Source: Fremontodendron californicum (taxonomy: Eukaryota; Streptophyta; Magnoliopsida; Malvales; Malvaceae). Taken from it: a stretch of DNA of 64,000 nt. The notes under the pieces were generated by a model that did not search any database, was not told the origin of the DNA, and saw only the letters and a program-made list of their open reading frames with translations. The stretch's first letter is position 1; every line of letters starts with the position of its first letter. The position numbers were made by a program, and so were the translations under genes. Positions 24,145 through 35,520 of this stretch are shown piece by piece. The DNA lies in contig JAULJL010000024.1 in the NCBI GenBank assembly GCA_030761205.1, positions 14,993,122 to 15,057,121 of the forward strand. The letters are read 5' to 3'.

Positions 24145-25849
24145 ATGGAGTGTCAGGTTATTTCAGTGATAGAAGATCATGCAGTAGTCAGGACACGATT
24201 GGAAAAAGATCAGAGGAATGATGGTGATTGCCTGAAGAAAGATTATGTGTCAATATTATCTGAAAGGGTCAAAGTGGATTCTAGACAGAATAATCTCCGT
24301 AGGTTAGCCGGCATTTGGAATCAGTGGAATGTATCAGAGAAAGAAGCCTTCACTCAGAAATATGGAGATATAGCACTCTTAATTTTGATTCGGGTCAATA
24401 GTGGGTTGATTCAGGCCATGGTACAGTTTTGGAATCCTGCTTATAGATGTTTCACTTTTAACAAGGAGGATATGACCCCACTGATCGAAGAATATTCAGC
24501 ACTGTTACGTATTGAATGTCCTAATCCTGATAGGGTATATTTGAAGAAAGTGAAACCTTCAGGTTTTAAGAAGAAAGTGGCTAGGATCACGGGAATGGAT
24601 ACAACATGGGCTGAGAGTCATATGGCCACAAAGCAGAAAAATAGATGCATTCCATGGAAAACTCTCCGACAGTTGATAGTTGTTCCGACAAAGAAAAAGC
24701 CAGGGACATCTTCACTCTAGCCATCTACGGATTAATCATATTCCTGAAGATATTGGGTCATGTGGATATAGCCATGTTTGATTTCTTTGAAAAGTTGGAA
24801 CAGAAGATCAACCCATCTCCGGCCATCATAGCTGAAACTATCCGATCTCTGAATTTTTGTAAAAGGGCAGGACAAGGGAGAATCAAGGAGTGTGTACAAC
24901 TCCTTTATATTTGGATTCAAAGTCACTTTTGGAAGATTGAAAAGGTTTCCTTCAAACCGTACATGAAGTCTTTAGTTTCGATTAGGGAATTCCTTCAAAA
25001 TGATTGGCTTGAAGACGGGGATGAAGAGAACTGGGTCAACATGTTCCGGAATCTAAAAAGGGAGATGGTGAGTTAGAGAGCTCCATGGATAGTTCCTATG
25101 CCGATTATGTACAAATGTGGGGACAACTCGGGAGTTCCACTACTCGAAATTTGGGGGTTTGTGAGTTATGCGCCTTTGTTGGTGCAAAGACAGGTTGAGT
25201 CTCAGCAATTCACACCCGTGACTCATAATCTAGGATCATCAGACTTCACTTATGGGGAAGACGGATATTCTAGAAAGGTGCGGGCAGTGATTGAAGCATG
25301 GAAGAAAATCCACCAGATAAAAGTGGCCAGATATGCCGACATCGTCACACTTGATTACCTGGTATGGAGAGAATTAAGGGTTAATGATAGGCTGTTGACA
25401 TCAGATGGGGAAGAGGTCCAGTTCATGAATCCGCCACCGAGGGAAATGCCATCAGATTAGAAATCGTAAGGGCGGAATTTGAAAAAGAAAAGGCCCAGAT
25501 GAGCAAGGAAATTACCCGACTGCAAAAAGAACTTGAGGACATGAAAAACAGGGAATCAGCTTGAGAAAGAGAAAAGGAAAAGATCAAGAGAGAAAGGGAA
25601 ACTGCTAAGGGCGATCTTCGGGAATTACATTTGGAGAACAAGAGGTACGCTTCGAGCTCAGATTTGAGAGGACTCTCAAGACTTTCGGGGAGTGGGAACA
25701 TGAGGTCAAAAACCTCAAGAAGGAGAATAATTACTGGAAAGAGAGAGCGAAGCATGAGAAAGCCCGAGCCAATCAACTGGAGAAGCAAGCTAAGGAAAGC
25801 TTACACGTTGATACTTCTGCTGACGCGTCAAGGGGCCGTGAACAAGTAG
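24145..25849 (+). pseudogene. Ogre ORF1 (extra ORF upstream of gag), broken
   Basis: The first 191 codons (24145-24717) include RLAGIWNQWN, YGDIALLI and FWNPAYRCFTF, then LIEEYSALLRI. This pattern is common to the plant proteins formerly called aminotransferase-like or DUF7745, which are carried by Ogre ORF1. A frameshift near 24650-24715 moves the frame. It continues at 24645-25073 (DIAMFDFFEKLEQKINPSPAIIAET), meets a TAG at 25074-25076 where tryptophan is expected, and goes on to 25460. Further down, 25470-25800 encodes a charged coiled-coil-like stretch (KEITRLQKELEDMKNRE) with a stop at about 25562. The biochemical role of ORF1 is not established. It is in the same orientation and position as in other Ogre elements. 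Confidence 0.75.
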
Positions 25850-26139
25850 GGGTCAGATTGAAGAGCAGGGCAATCAAAAGGAGACTGTGAAAGAAAGTCC
25901 AAGATCTGAGGAAGTCGCTATAGGACTAATTTTGTAATAGCACTTTGGAAGGCGAATTACGGATTTATCTTAGGCAGTGATCTTTTATTCTATCTGTGAT
26001 GTATTTAGTTCCAGGAAATCAATGAAAGACCATTCGGTTGAAATTATCCCGGGGCCAATACATTCAAATGCATTCATATTTTATATATTTTGTTTGTTCA
26101 TCTGTACATTTACTCATATTTATAATCATTCATTTTTGA

Positions 26140-26430
26140 AATTCGTTCATGTTCATACACTTAACCACTTATTTATTCCTTTTACTTGTTCATTCATTCA
26201 TATTCATACACTTAACCACTTATTTATTCTTTTTACTTGTTCATTCATTCATATTCATACACTTAACCACTTATTTATTCCTTTTACTTGTTCATTCATT
26301 CATATTCATACACTTAACCACTTATTTATTCTTTTTACTTGTTCATTCATTCATATTCATACACTTAACCACTTATTTATTCCTTTTACTTTTTCATTCA
26401 TTCATATTCATACATTTAACCTTTTATTCA
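26140..26430 (+). repeat. 51-bp tandem array between ORF1 and gag
   Basis: Five full units of 51 bp start at about 26159, 26210, 26261, 26312 and 26363, with a degenerate sixth. Each contains CACTTAACCACTTATTTATT. Units alternate between TATTCCTTTT and TATTCTTTTT variants, giving a 102-bp dimer. As 51 is a multiple of three, the frames stay open through the array and create spurious repetitive ORFs. Confidence 0.9.
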
Positions 26431-26576
26431 TTCATTTCTCTTGTTCATTCATTCTTTCGTATTCATATACGTAGTCATGTACATATCCATTTTATTCATT
26501 CATTCACATTTAGTCATACATTCATTCATTCATTTTTTATAAAACATAAAAAAGATGTGTCAATAATTTCTAATTC

Positions 26577-28440
26577 ATGGTTTTCAAAACTAAAGGTACA
26601 ATTGGTCGCACTAAAAAAAAAACGGATTTTCGATACCCTTACAATACTCGATCTCAAGCCAGAGCTATGGAAAACGATCAACTTGCTAGAATTGAAAGAA
26701 TAGAAAGAACTCAGAGGGAACTGCAGGAACAGTTAGCTAAATCTCAGGAGGAGTCTCGAGAACAGATAACTAAACTCATGGAAATGATGAGTGCCATGAT
26801 GAAGCAAAAAGGGCCGGGAGAGAATTCAGTCACCGAGAAAAGGGTGGCAGTTGAAGAGGATCAGCCTAAAAACATACAGCAAAAGGGCCAAGAGGTGCCA
26901 ATTGGGGCAGCCTCCTATGTTTATATCCAGCCAGCTACAGAGACACAGAACTATGTTCCTGAAAAAGGTAATGTGGGAGCTGACCTAAATGATATTAACA
27001 TTCCTGACTTTAAGGAACTAGCTGAAAAGGAAAAAGCAAAGATGACTAAGCTAAAGAGGGTCAAAATGGCAGAGTCAGAAAAATTATCAACTGCTGGATG
27101 AGAGATTGAGGGCCGTTGAAGGGACAGAGTTATTTGGCAGTCTGGATGCCAAAGAGATGAGCTTAGTACATGATCTAGTAATTCCTCCAAAGTTCAAAGT
27201 ACCAGACTTTGAAAAATATAATGGGACTACCAACCCATCAGCACATCTGACCATGTACTGCAGAAGGATGACGGGGCATGATGATAATGAGAAACTGCTT
27301 ATCCATTGTTTCCAAGATAGCTTGATAGGGTCAGCAACCCGATGGTACAACTAACTGAGTCGTACCAAGATTCGTTCATGGACAGATTTAGCCAGGGCTT
27401 TCATGGAATATTATAAGCATGTGTCTGACATGGTACCTGATAGGTTATCATTACAGAACATGGAAAAGAGGACCAATGAGAGTTTCAAAGAATACTCGCA
27501 AAGGTGGAGGGATCTGGCCACACAAGTGCAACCCCCTTTAACTAGAAAAGAAACTACAGTGCTTTTGATCAACACTTTGGAAGCACCATATTATGATAAA
27601 TTGGTGGGGAGTGCCACCTAGGACTTTGCAGACATGGTGATATCCGGGGAAATGATAGAATCGGCCACTAAGAATGGGAAAATGGAAGGGGGTGAGCCTT
27701 ATTTTCTGAAAAAGGCATTCCCTGCCAGGAAGAAAGAGGAGACCCATGCAGTTAGTATCAACCAATACCCATATGTACCTCCCACACCACATACACCACT
27801 AAGGCCCTATACTCCTAGCACATCTTATGCACCTCCTACACCCTACACACCTTACCTGAGGTATATTCTTTATTACCCCAATGTGAATCACCTTACCCAA
27901 AATCTCTTTCCTTATACCAATATACCACAACAGCCATTTCCAACTAGCATATCCCTACAAATAAACCTCCCCCGAAACACTATCCCAAACACTCAGGGAG
28001 CAGGGCACAATGACCAACGTTCACCAAGGAACGATCAAAAACCCCAATTTGATCCGATTCCTACCACCTATGGTGAGCTATATCCTAAACTGTTGCAAGG
28101 TCAACTTGTTGCGCCCGTGTACCTCAAACCTCTGACACCGCCATATCCAAGGTGGTACAATGCAAATTCTAACAACGCATACCACTCAGGAATTCAAGGA
28201 CATTATACTGAAGATTGCCTGGCCTTTAAAAAGAAAGTCCAAAGCCTGATCAATGCCGGAGTTGTGAAGTTTGGGGCAAAAAATGGGCCGAATGTAGCAG
28301 GGAACCCATTGCCAGATCATGCGGGGAATCGGGTAAATGCAGTATGGATAGGGGAAGTCAGAAGGGTAAAAAGGGATGTCAGGGAAGTTAAGACTCCAAT
28401 GTTGATAGTATGGTCGAGATGGTTAAGACAAGAATGGTAG
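26577..28440 (+). pseudogene. Ogre gag, broken
   Basis: The start at 26577 gives a basic N-terminus (KTKGTIGRTKKK) and a coiled coil (RIERIERTQRELQEQLAKSQ). A frameshift near 27080 moves from frame 3 to frame 1. The capsid-like domain follows (PDFEKYNGTTNPSAHLTMYC, then ATRWYN, DLARAFMEYY, EYSQRWRDLA), as in the Retrotrans_gag family. In-frame stops at 27352-27354 and 27619-27621 both fall where glutamine would fit. A proline/tyrosine/threonine-rich linker follows (27740-27870). A zinc-knuckle-like HSGIQGHYTEDC lies at about 28180-28220, and the frame ends at 28440. The product would package the genomic RNA. Confidence 0.85.
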
Positions 28441-29782
28441 GAGATGCAGACAGTTTAAAAATGGTCGCAAAAAGGTTCAGAATTGGTGCCCGTTCCATAA
28501 GTGTGGAGGTCATGTCATACAGGATTGCAGGGACTTTCTGGCTAAAGTCCAAAAGATGATGGATGATGGGGAGGCCCAATTTTACGAGGAGACAGAGGAG
28601 AAAATAGAGGTTATTGAGAATGCAGCTGGCTACGGGATAGGAAGACCCTTGATCATCTATTATGATGAACCAGAGGAGAAAGTTATGCTAGTCGTTGAGG
28701 AAAGTGCACCTAAGTTAATCATTGATTTGCCTGTTTCCTTTTCATACAAGAAAAACAAAGCTACACCATTGAAATACGACTGCAGCATGGTTATTCTTGG
28801 GTCTTTGAGTCAGCAGGATATCACAGGTGTGGGGCACTTAACACGAAGTGAAAGGTGTTATGCTCCTGAAGCTGTTGAACAGGGGTTAACAGGGAAAGAT
28901 AGAGAAGTAGACAAAGGGAAGAAAGAAGGTGAACCAATCCATATTGAGATGGATTTGTCAAAAGAAACAGAAAGGGGATCAGCCCCGGTTAGCAGAATAA
29001 AAGAGCCGGTGAGTGAGAAGGAAGCCTGCGAGTTCTTAAAATTCATAAAGCACAGTGAGTATAGCGTGGTTGAGCAACTGCAACGTCAACCAGCTAGAAT
29101 TTCAATCTTATCTTTGCTTTTGAATTCGGAGCCACACAGAAATGCCCTGTTGAGAGTGTTGAATCAGGCATATGTGGCTAACAATATATCGGTAGAAAAA
29201 TTGGACAGGCTGGTGGGAAACATCGTGGCAGATGACCATATATATTTCAGTTATGAGGAGATACCACCCAATGGTATCGGGTCAACAAAAGCTCTCCACA
29301 TAACTACCACTTGTAAGGGGTACATATTACCAAGGGTCCTTTTGGATAATGGTTCTTTATTAAATGTGATGCCCTTGGCAACTTTGTCCAAATTGCCTGT
29401 GGATATTTCTTATATGCTGCCAAGCTGCACGGTGGTCAGAGCCTTTGATGGTACCAAGAGAGATGTAATGGGAACTATTGAAGTTCCTCTGGAGATAGGC
29501 CCATGCACTTATATAGTGAACTTTCAGGTCATGGATATTAATCCATCCTACAATTGCTTGTTGGGAAGGCCGTGGATACATTCAGCAGGGGCTGTACCTT
29601 CATTTCTCCACCAAAAGCTAAAATTTGTGATAGAGGGGCGTTTGGTCACTGTATCAGGAGAAGAGGACGTGATAGCCTCTACATCTACTGAATCTCCTTA
29701 TGTTGAACCAAATGAAGATGTCGTAGAATGTTCCTTTCGGTCTTTGGAATTCGTAAATGCAATTTTCGTTGCTGAAGGATAA
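28441..29782 (+). pseudogene. Ogre second zinc knuckle and aspartic protease domain
   Basis: After another frame change, CPFHKCGGHVIQDC (28487-28528) is a second zinc knuckle. It is in frame with the open stretch 28556-29782. The retropepsin-like core reads RVLLDNGSLLNVMPLATL (about 29335-29390), with the D-N-G-S active-site motif of this lineage. It is followed by NCLLGRPWIHSAGAV, the flap and second hydrophobic G motif. This is the longest intact coding segment upstream of integrase (408 codons). It would mature the Gag-Pol polyprotein. The frame stops at 29780-29782 before the G-patch. Confidence 0.85.
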
Positions 29783-30257
29783 AAAATTCCAAAACCGAGG
29801 CTGTCCAAGAACATAAGGCTGGGGTAAGAACTACGGTGGGAAAAGGCTACAGGGCTGGAAAAGGTCTCAGAAAATATCTTCAGGGGATGTCCCGAGCAAT
29901 GGAAGTAATGGGAAAGAAAGACCGATTTGGCCTTAGGTATCTTCCGAAGGCCCATGAGAAAAGAAAACAAGTTGAAAGGAACCGACAAAGGAGGATGGCC
30001 CGTCTTGCGGGTATGGATATTGAATGGGAGCCTATGAAATTCCCACCTATCCTTCACAGCTTCCACTCAGTCGGTTCTCTATTCGGAGAAAAGAAATTTG
30101 ATGATGTGCTCGTAATGATCGAGCAAGCTTTCGAGAGATTCCAGGTGAATAGGGATGAGCAGATGTATGATATGGAGATTTGTACGACTGGGAGGAAAGA
30201 ACTGAAAGTGAGAATGCTAACTGGATGGAGCGACCTTGTCCACCAGGATATAGACTG
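29783..30257 (+). pseudogene. G-patch-like segment after protease
   Basis: The open stretch 29836-30257 begins GKGYRAGKGLRKYLQG, a glycine-spaced G-patch motif. It is followed by FGLRYLPKAHEKRKQ and a basic helix (RNRQRRMARLAG). G-patch domains follow protease in Ogre-type elements and in some retroviruses, and bind nucleic acid or helicases. Here one glycine of the usual pattern is arginine (GKGLR). The link to the protease frame is broken by the stop at 29782. Confidence 0.65.
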
Positions 30258-30295
30258 ACCAATTGGAGTGCAACTGAGCTACCCATAGTTTTTAG

Positions 30296-30521
30296 GTCTA
30301 TTCCAACGTAATGCTTTTAAACAAATCTTAAATATCTTTGCCCGAAGATATTAAGAATTTCTTTTGTAATGGGATTTTGTCTAAAACTTTTCATCCAATA
30401 AATAACAAACATGATGCATTTCCTTCATATTGATGTGTCCATATTCTTTCATTTATGATATTTATTTTGCTTCCATTGTATATATGTTTTCCTATATTAT
30501 TTCTTCCCCACCTATTTACAG
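30296..30521 (+). other. Probable intron between protease and RT
   Basis: A possible GT donor follows TTTTTAG near 30294, though the exact donor is uncertain. A good acceptor, CCACCTATTTACAG, ends at 30521. The interval is AT-rich (T-rich before the acceptor) and has stops in all frames, while coding resumes directly after it. Partially spliced introns at this place are known from Ogre elements. Confidence 0.5.
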
Positions 30522-31340
30522 GTGCACGGATGTGGAATATGATGACCTTCCTGCCAGTAATTCTAAAATTGATTTTGAGAGGCCCATTTGCAAGGGTATT
30601 TTGAGGCCGACGAAGATATTGAGGATTATGGTCTACCTCCAGACTTATTAAGAAAAATAGAATAAGAAGAGAAACAAGTACTTCCTCATGAGGAGCTATT
30701 GGAATTGTTGAATTTGGGAAGTAGTGAGGAGATAAAAGAGGTTAAAATTGGGACTACATTGTCGTCATCAATAAAGGGTGAATTGATAGCCTTGCTCCGG
30801 GAATATGTAGATGTATTTGCATGGTCATACCAAGACATGCCAGGTTTGGATCCAGACATTATGGTTCATAAGCTCCCTCTAAGGCCAGAATGCAAGCCAA
30901 TTCAGCAAAAGCTGAGAAGAATGAGGCCGAACATGCTGTTAAAGGTAAAAGAGGAGGTGAAAAGGCAGTTTGATGCTGGATTCTTAGAGGTGGGGAAATA
31001 TCTGGAATGGGTGGAAAACATTGTTCTAGTGCCAAAGAAGGATGGCAAGGTGCGTATGTGCGTCGATTATCGAGATTTGAACAAAGCCAGCTCCAAAGAT
31101 AATTTCTATTTGCCCCACATTGATACTTTGGTGGATAATATGGCGAAGAGTTCCTTGTTTTCTTTCAGGGATGGATTCTCGGGATATAATCAGATTAAGA
31201 TGGCACCGGAAGATATGGAGAAAACCACATTTGTTACAATGTGGGGAACATTCTGCTACAAGGTAATGCCGTTTGGGTTGAAGAATGCTGGGGCAACGTA
31301 TCAGAGAGCCAAAAAGGAAATTGTCGAGTTTTGTTGTTAG
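30522..31340 (+). pseudogene. Ogre reverse transcriptase, catalytic box deleted
   Basis: The linker 30522-30698 contains a frameshift (about 30600) and a TAA (about 30662). The RT frame 30699-31340 then reads ELIALLREYVDVFAWSYQDM, ECKPIQQKLRRM, VPKKDGKVRMCVDYRDLN and FRDGFSGYNQIKMAPEDMEK, then VMPFGLKNAGATYQRA. These are the fingers and palm motifs, including the motif A aspartate. Directly after YQRA the frame falls into EIVEFCC and a stop. About 200 bp that should encode the YVDD box and connection are missing, and homology resumes in another frame at FVVSKRGIEIDLDK. The enzyme cannot be functional. Confidence 0.88.
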
Positions 31341-31938
31341 CAAAAGGGGAATTGAGATTGATCTGGATAAAGTGAAGACCATCCAGAATTTGCCACCTCC
31401 ACGTACTCAAAAAGAAGTAAGAGGTTTTCTGGGGAGATTGAATTACATTGCTCGATTTATATCTCAGTTAACCAACAAATGTGATCCAATATTCAAATTA
31501 TTTCGAAAACGTGATCTAGGAGAGTGGGATGAAGGGTGTTAGATTGCTTTTGAAAAGGTTAAGCATTATCTATCAAACCCACCAGTATTAATGCTAGCAA
31601 CTCCGGATAAACCGATGATATTGTATCCATCAGTATTTGAGAGATCCATGGGTTGTGTTTTGGGGCAGCTTGATGAGACTGGAAAGAAAGAACAGGCGGT
31701 TTACTACCTCAGCAAGAAGTTCACAGATTATGAGTTAAAATATTTGTCAGTAGAAAAGTTGTGTTGTGCCTTAGCTTGGACTAGTCGGAGACTCAGACAG
31801 TACATGTTGTACCACACGACGTGGTTGATCACCAAGCTAGATCCAATCAAGTACATGTTAGAAGCACCTTCTTTATCAGGGAGGACGGCAAGATGGCAGG
31901 TTTTGTTGTCAAAATACGACTTTGTATATGTAAGATAG
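31341..31938 (+). pseudogene. RT connection and first (degenerate) RNase H domain
   Basis: The frame resumes in phase 1: LPPPRTQKEVRGFLGRLNYIARF, a TAG at 31540-31542 after GEWDEGC, then ERSMGCVLGQLDETGKKEQAVYYLSKKF and RLRQYMLYHTTWLITKLDP. It ends with a second TAG at 31936-31938. This is the RNase H-like domain that follows RT in Ty3-gypsy elements. In the Tat lineage this first RNase H is already degenerate, and its work is taken over by the second one. Confidence 0.82.
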
Positions 31939-32453
31939 AAGGCTATCAAGGGCAGTGCAGTGGCTGAATTTTTAGCAAGTCGGGCAGTGGAAGATTATGA
32001 GCCGTTGAACTTTGATTTCCCAAATGAAGATTTGATGTATGTTTCGCAAGCGGGTGAGGTTCCCTTGAAGAAGAAAGTATGGAAGATGTACTTTGATGGG
32101 GCATCTAATGCCATGGGGCACGGAATCGGTGCAGTGCTCATATCCCCAGAAGAAGATTATTATCCCTTCACCGCCAGATTGGATTTCGATTGCACAAACA
32201 ACACGGCTGAGTATGAGGCATGTACTATGGACCTTCATGCTGCCGTAGACAGAAAGATCAAGAAACTGGAAGTTTTCGGAGACTCAGCTTTAGTGATATA
32301 TCAATTGCGCGGAGAATGGGAAACCCGGGATACAAAGTTAATCAGATACAGAGAACTCATACTGAGTTTAGTGGAGGAGTTTGAAGAGTAAGTTTCAATT
32401 ACTTCCCTAGAGAAGAAAATCGGATAGCGAATGCTCTGGCTACTTTGTCATCA
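31939..32453 (+). pseudogene. Archaeal-type RNase H (aRH) of the Tat lineage
   Basis: KMYFDGASNAMGHGIGAVLI, NTAEYEACTMDLHAA and VFGDSALVIYQLRGEWETRD give three of the four acidic catalytic positions, around 32095, 32210 and 32280. The final ADAL motif reads ANALATL (Asn codon 32430-32432), so the last acidic residue appears lost. A one-base shift at about 32390 separates this final motif from the rest. A second RNase H of this type between RT/RH and integrase identifies the Tat/Ogre clade. Confidence 0.83.
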
Positions 32454-33806
32454 ATGTTCAAAGTGAATGAAGGGGTGAAAGTTGTGCCGATCAATATGAG
32501 CATATATGAGTCTCCTGCCCACTATTTGAGTATCGAAGAAGAAGCAGATGGTCTCCCTTGGTATAATGACATCTTGCAGTACATCAAGAGTCAACAGTAT
32601 CCAGAACAGGTAATAGAAAACGACAAGAGAACTCTGAGAAGGCCAGCAATGGGTTTTGTTCTAGATGGGGAGATTCTCTACAAGAAAGGGAAAGATCAAG
32701 TCCTGTTGAGATGTGTCGGGTCTGCCGAAGCTCGAAGAATCATAGAGGAAGTCCATGAAGTGATATGTGGCACCCATGCTAATGGTCACATGCTTGCTAA
32801 ACAGATTATGAGGGCAGGGTATTATTGGCTGACGACGGAAGGAGATTGTAACAGTTATTCTCGGAAGTGCCATAAATTCCAGATCTATGCAGATAAGATT
32901 CATGTGCCGCCATCGCCATTGCATGTCATGACCGCACCATGGCTGTTTTCAATGTGGGGAATGGATACGATTGGGCCTATTACCTCGAAAGCTTCAAATG
33001 GACATCGTTTCATCCTGGTGGCGATAGACTATTTCACAAAGTGGGTGGAAGCTGCTTCTTATACGAATGTAACGAAGTCGGTGGTATGCAGATTTGTTAA
33101 GAAGGAAATCATATGCCGATATAGATTGCCGATAAGAATTATTTCAGATAATGCCCTTAATTTGAATAATAAGATGATGATAGAGGTATGTACTCAGTTC
33201 AAGATCACGCATCACAATTCGGCACCTTATCGTCCGAAGATGAATGGGGCAGTAGAAGCAGCCAACAAAAACATCAAGAAGATTGTCGAGAAGATGACTG
33301 ATGTGTACAAGGATTGGCATGAGATCTTGCCATTTGCTCTTCGCGCATATCGCACTTCGGTTCGCACATCTACAGGGGCAACGCCGTTTTCTTTGGTATA
33401 TGGTATGGAAGCAGTGTTACCCATTGAATTTGATATTCCTTCACTTCGGGTTTTGATGGAGGTTGGCCTAAAAGAGGCAGAATGGGTTAGAGCTCGTTAT
33501 GAACAGCTGAATCTCATCGAAGAGAAAAGATTGAAGGCAATTTGTCATGGGCAGTTGTATCAAAAAAGGATGATTCGAGCCCATAACAAGAAGGTTCGAC
33601 CCAGACAGTTCCGAGAAGGAGAGTTGGTACTGAGGAAAATTCTCCCTATAGTGAAAGATCCGCGAGGAAAATGGGCTCCAAATTGGGAAGGACCCTATGT
33701 GGTAAAAATAGCTTTTTCTAGAGGAGCATTGATTCTAACTCGGATGGACGGGGATGATTTTAGACATCCCGTGAATGCTGATGAATTGAATAAGTATTAC
33801 GTTTAA
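32454..33806 (+). pseudogene. Ogre integrase, nearly intact frame but zinc finger damaged
   Basis: It is a continuous 450-codon stretch. The N-terminal zinc-binding region has both histidines (VHEVICGTHANGH) but reads KCHKFQ where the second cysteine of CxxC is expected (Phe codon 32877-32879). The catalytic core has the three acidic positions in FSMWGMDTIGPIT, RIISDNALNLN and MNGAVEAANKN, so D-D-35-E is preserved. The C-terminal part includes FREGELVLRKI, WEGPYVV and the end at NKYYV. No chromodomain is evident, as expected for Tat. The preceding frame is broken, so it could not be made as part of Gag-Pol. Confidence 0.88.
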
Positions 33807-35309
33807 AAAAAAAAAGGTGTGATGCTATGTACATGGGAATTCGAATGATTCCAAATGTAGAAATGGAAATTCTACATATCTATCTCCCCTGAGAATTGCT
33901 TTTCAAAGAGAATATTCATGCTTGGTGTGATAAATGGCCATCTTTCATATTCCCTTCACTAAGAAAAAATTATCCCTAGTCACCCCTTTAAGCCTTAAGA
34001 ATTATTTTTTTCGTTGAAAACCTGATCAAGGATCACCCTCTACACTAGAGGGTAAATACGAGGAAAAATAATAAAAATCATGGCAAAAAAGAGAGCCATT
34101 GGAAAATGTGAAATCAAAGAAAGACAAATGAAATCCAGCTAAAAAAAAAAGTCCAAAAAGGGGACAAATGTCTCAAGAATGAATTCTCCTCAAGAAATGA
34201 TCCTTGATCCAATTACCCTTAAACATAGTTTGGGCCTATTTTATCCCTTCCTTCTAAACCTGAACCTTGGCTTACATTACGTACTTTAAAAGTCCATTTT
34301 GATCAAGCATGGATATTTAATTTGAAAGGTTTTTCTCAAAATTCATCCTATCTTTTGAATTGACATTTTTACGTTGGAAGCATTTAGAATTCTCAGATCC
34401 GTGGTAGAATATAAAATTATAAAAAAAAGAAGGAGAGGTTTAAGCCGAAAACTCGCAAAGGGCGACTTAATATCGAATGGGGGACACTTGAGTTGAAAAC
34501 CCACAAAGGGCGGCTCAAGTACTGATTAAGGTTTGAGTCAATGCTCCGTGTAAAGGGGGATAAAGTATTTGAAAATCAGAGAAAAGGGGAACAACTCAGT
34601 CTGACGTACCTACGAAAGCCAAGGGATTACCGAAGTAAATTGACCGTTCAAGAGAAATTTCAGATGACTCGAAAAATGAGGGGTCCAAGATATTCCGCAT
34701 CCGGGGCATCAACAACCTATAACTTTACATTTGTTTCTTATATCCTTGATATCCACTTTTATCATTTTAAAACATTTTGTTGCAATAAATTTTGTTACCC
34801 CTTTTATGACAATTGCTTGTTTCATACTTTCCTTCATACATTTTTGAAATTGCATTTTGTTTGTTATTAAATTGAATGATGATTAGTACACATAAATTTT
34901 TTAATAAAAGGGAGTTTAAAAGTATTACTAAGAAATAGATCTAAATCTTAGAAAAGGTTTGAAACCACTAATCCCGATGGAAAATTCACCAAGTAAAGGA
35001 AAACAGTGAAAGTGGTGGAGACTCCGTCATGAAGTCAGAAATTTGTGAATTTCAGTGAAGTCGAAAACTGGGACTGTTTGACAAATTATCTTGAGTAAAG
35101 GGTTCTTTAAGTAAGGCATCAGTGAACAATTGAAGACTCCATCATGAAGTCGGATAATCTGTGAACCTCAAAGAAACCATGGATTAGAAATCATGACACA
35201 ATCATTTGGTTGCATTCATCCTCAGGAAACATATAAGCATTTGAAAAGCATGTCATTTTCATCATTGCATTTAGCTAACATTGCAGGAATCAAGAAAACT
35301 TTGGCTTCC

Positions 35310-35515
35310 CAAATCGAACTCGTTCTGCTTCTCAAATAAGTCGAGCCTTGAGACCACCGTCGAGGTATTTCCTTTGTTTTAAATCGAATTCATTCTATTT
35401 TATCAAATGAGTCGAGCCTGAAGACCACCGTCGAGGTATTTCCTTTTGTTTTAAATCAAATTCATTCTGTTTTATCAAATAAGTCGAGCCTTGAGACCGT
35501 CGTCAAGGTATTTTA
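35310..35515 (+). repeat. Three tandem units of about 60 bp in the Ogre 3' UTR
   Basis: Each unit holds AATCGAA(C/T)TC(G/A)TTCTG, AAGTCGAGCC(T)TGA and GACC(A)CCGTCGAGGTATTT. Related words occur at 60720-61080 in the third element. Confidence 0.75.
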
Positions 35516-35520
35516 ATCAC

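Noticed and set aside
26149..26703. 184-codon open frame of FIHLTTYLF-type repeats as a membrane protein
   Set aside because: It is created by a 51-bp tandem array in the Ogre element; there is no independent coding evidence.
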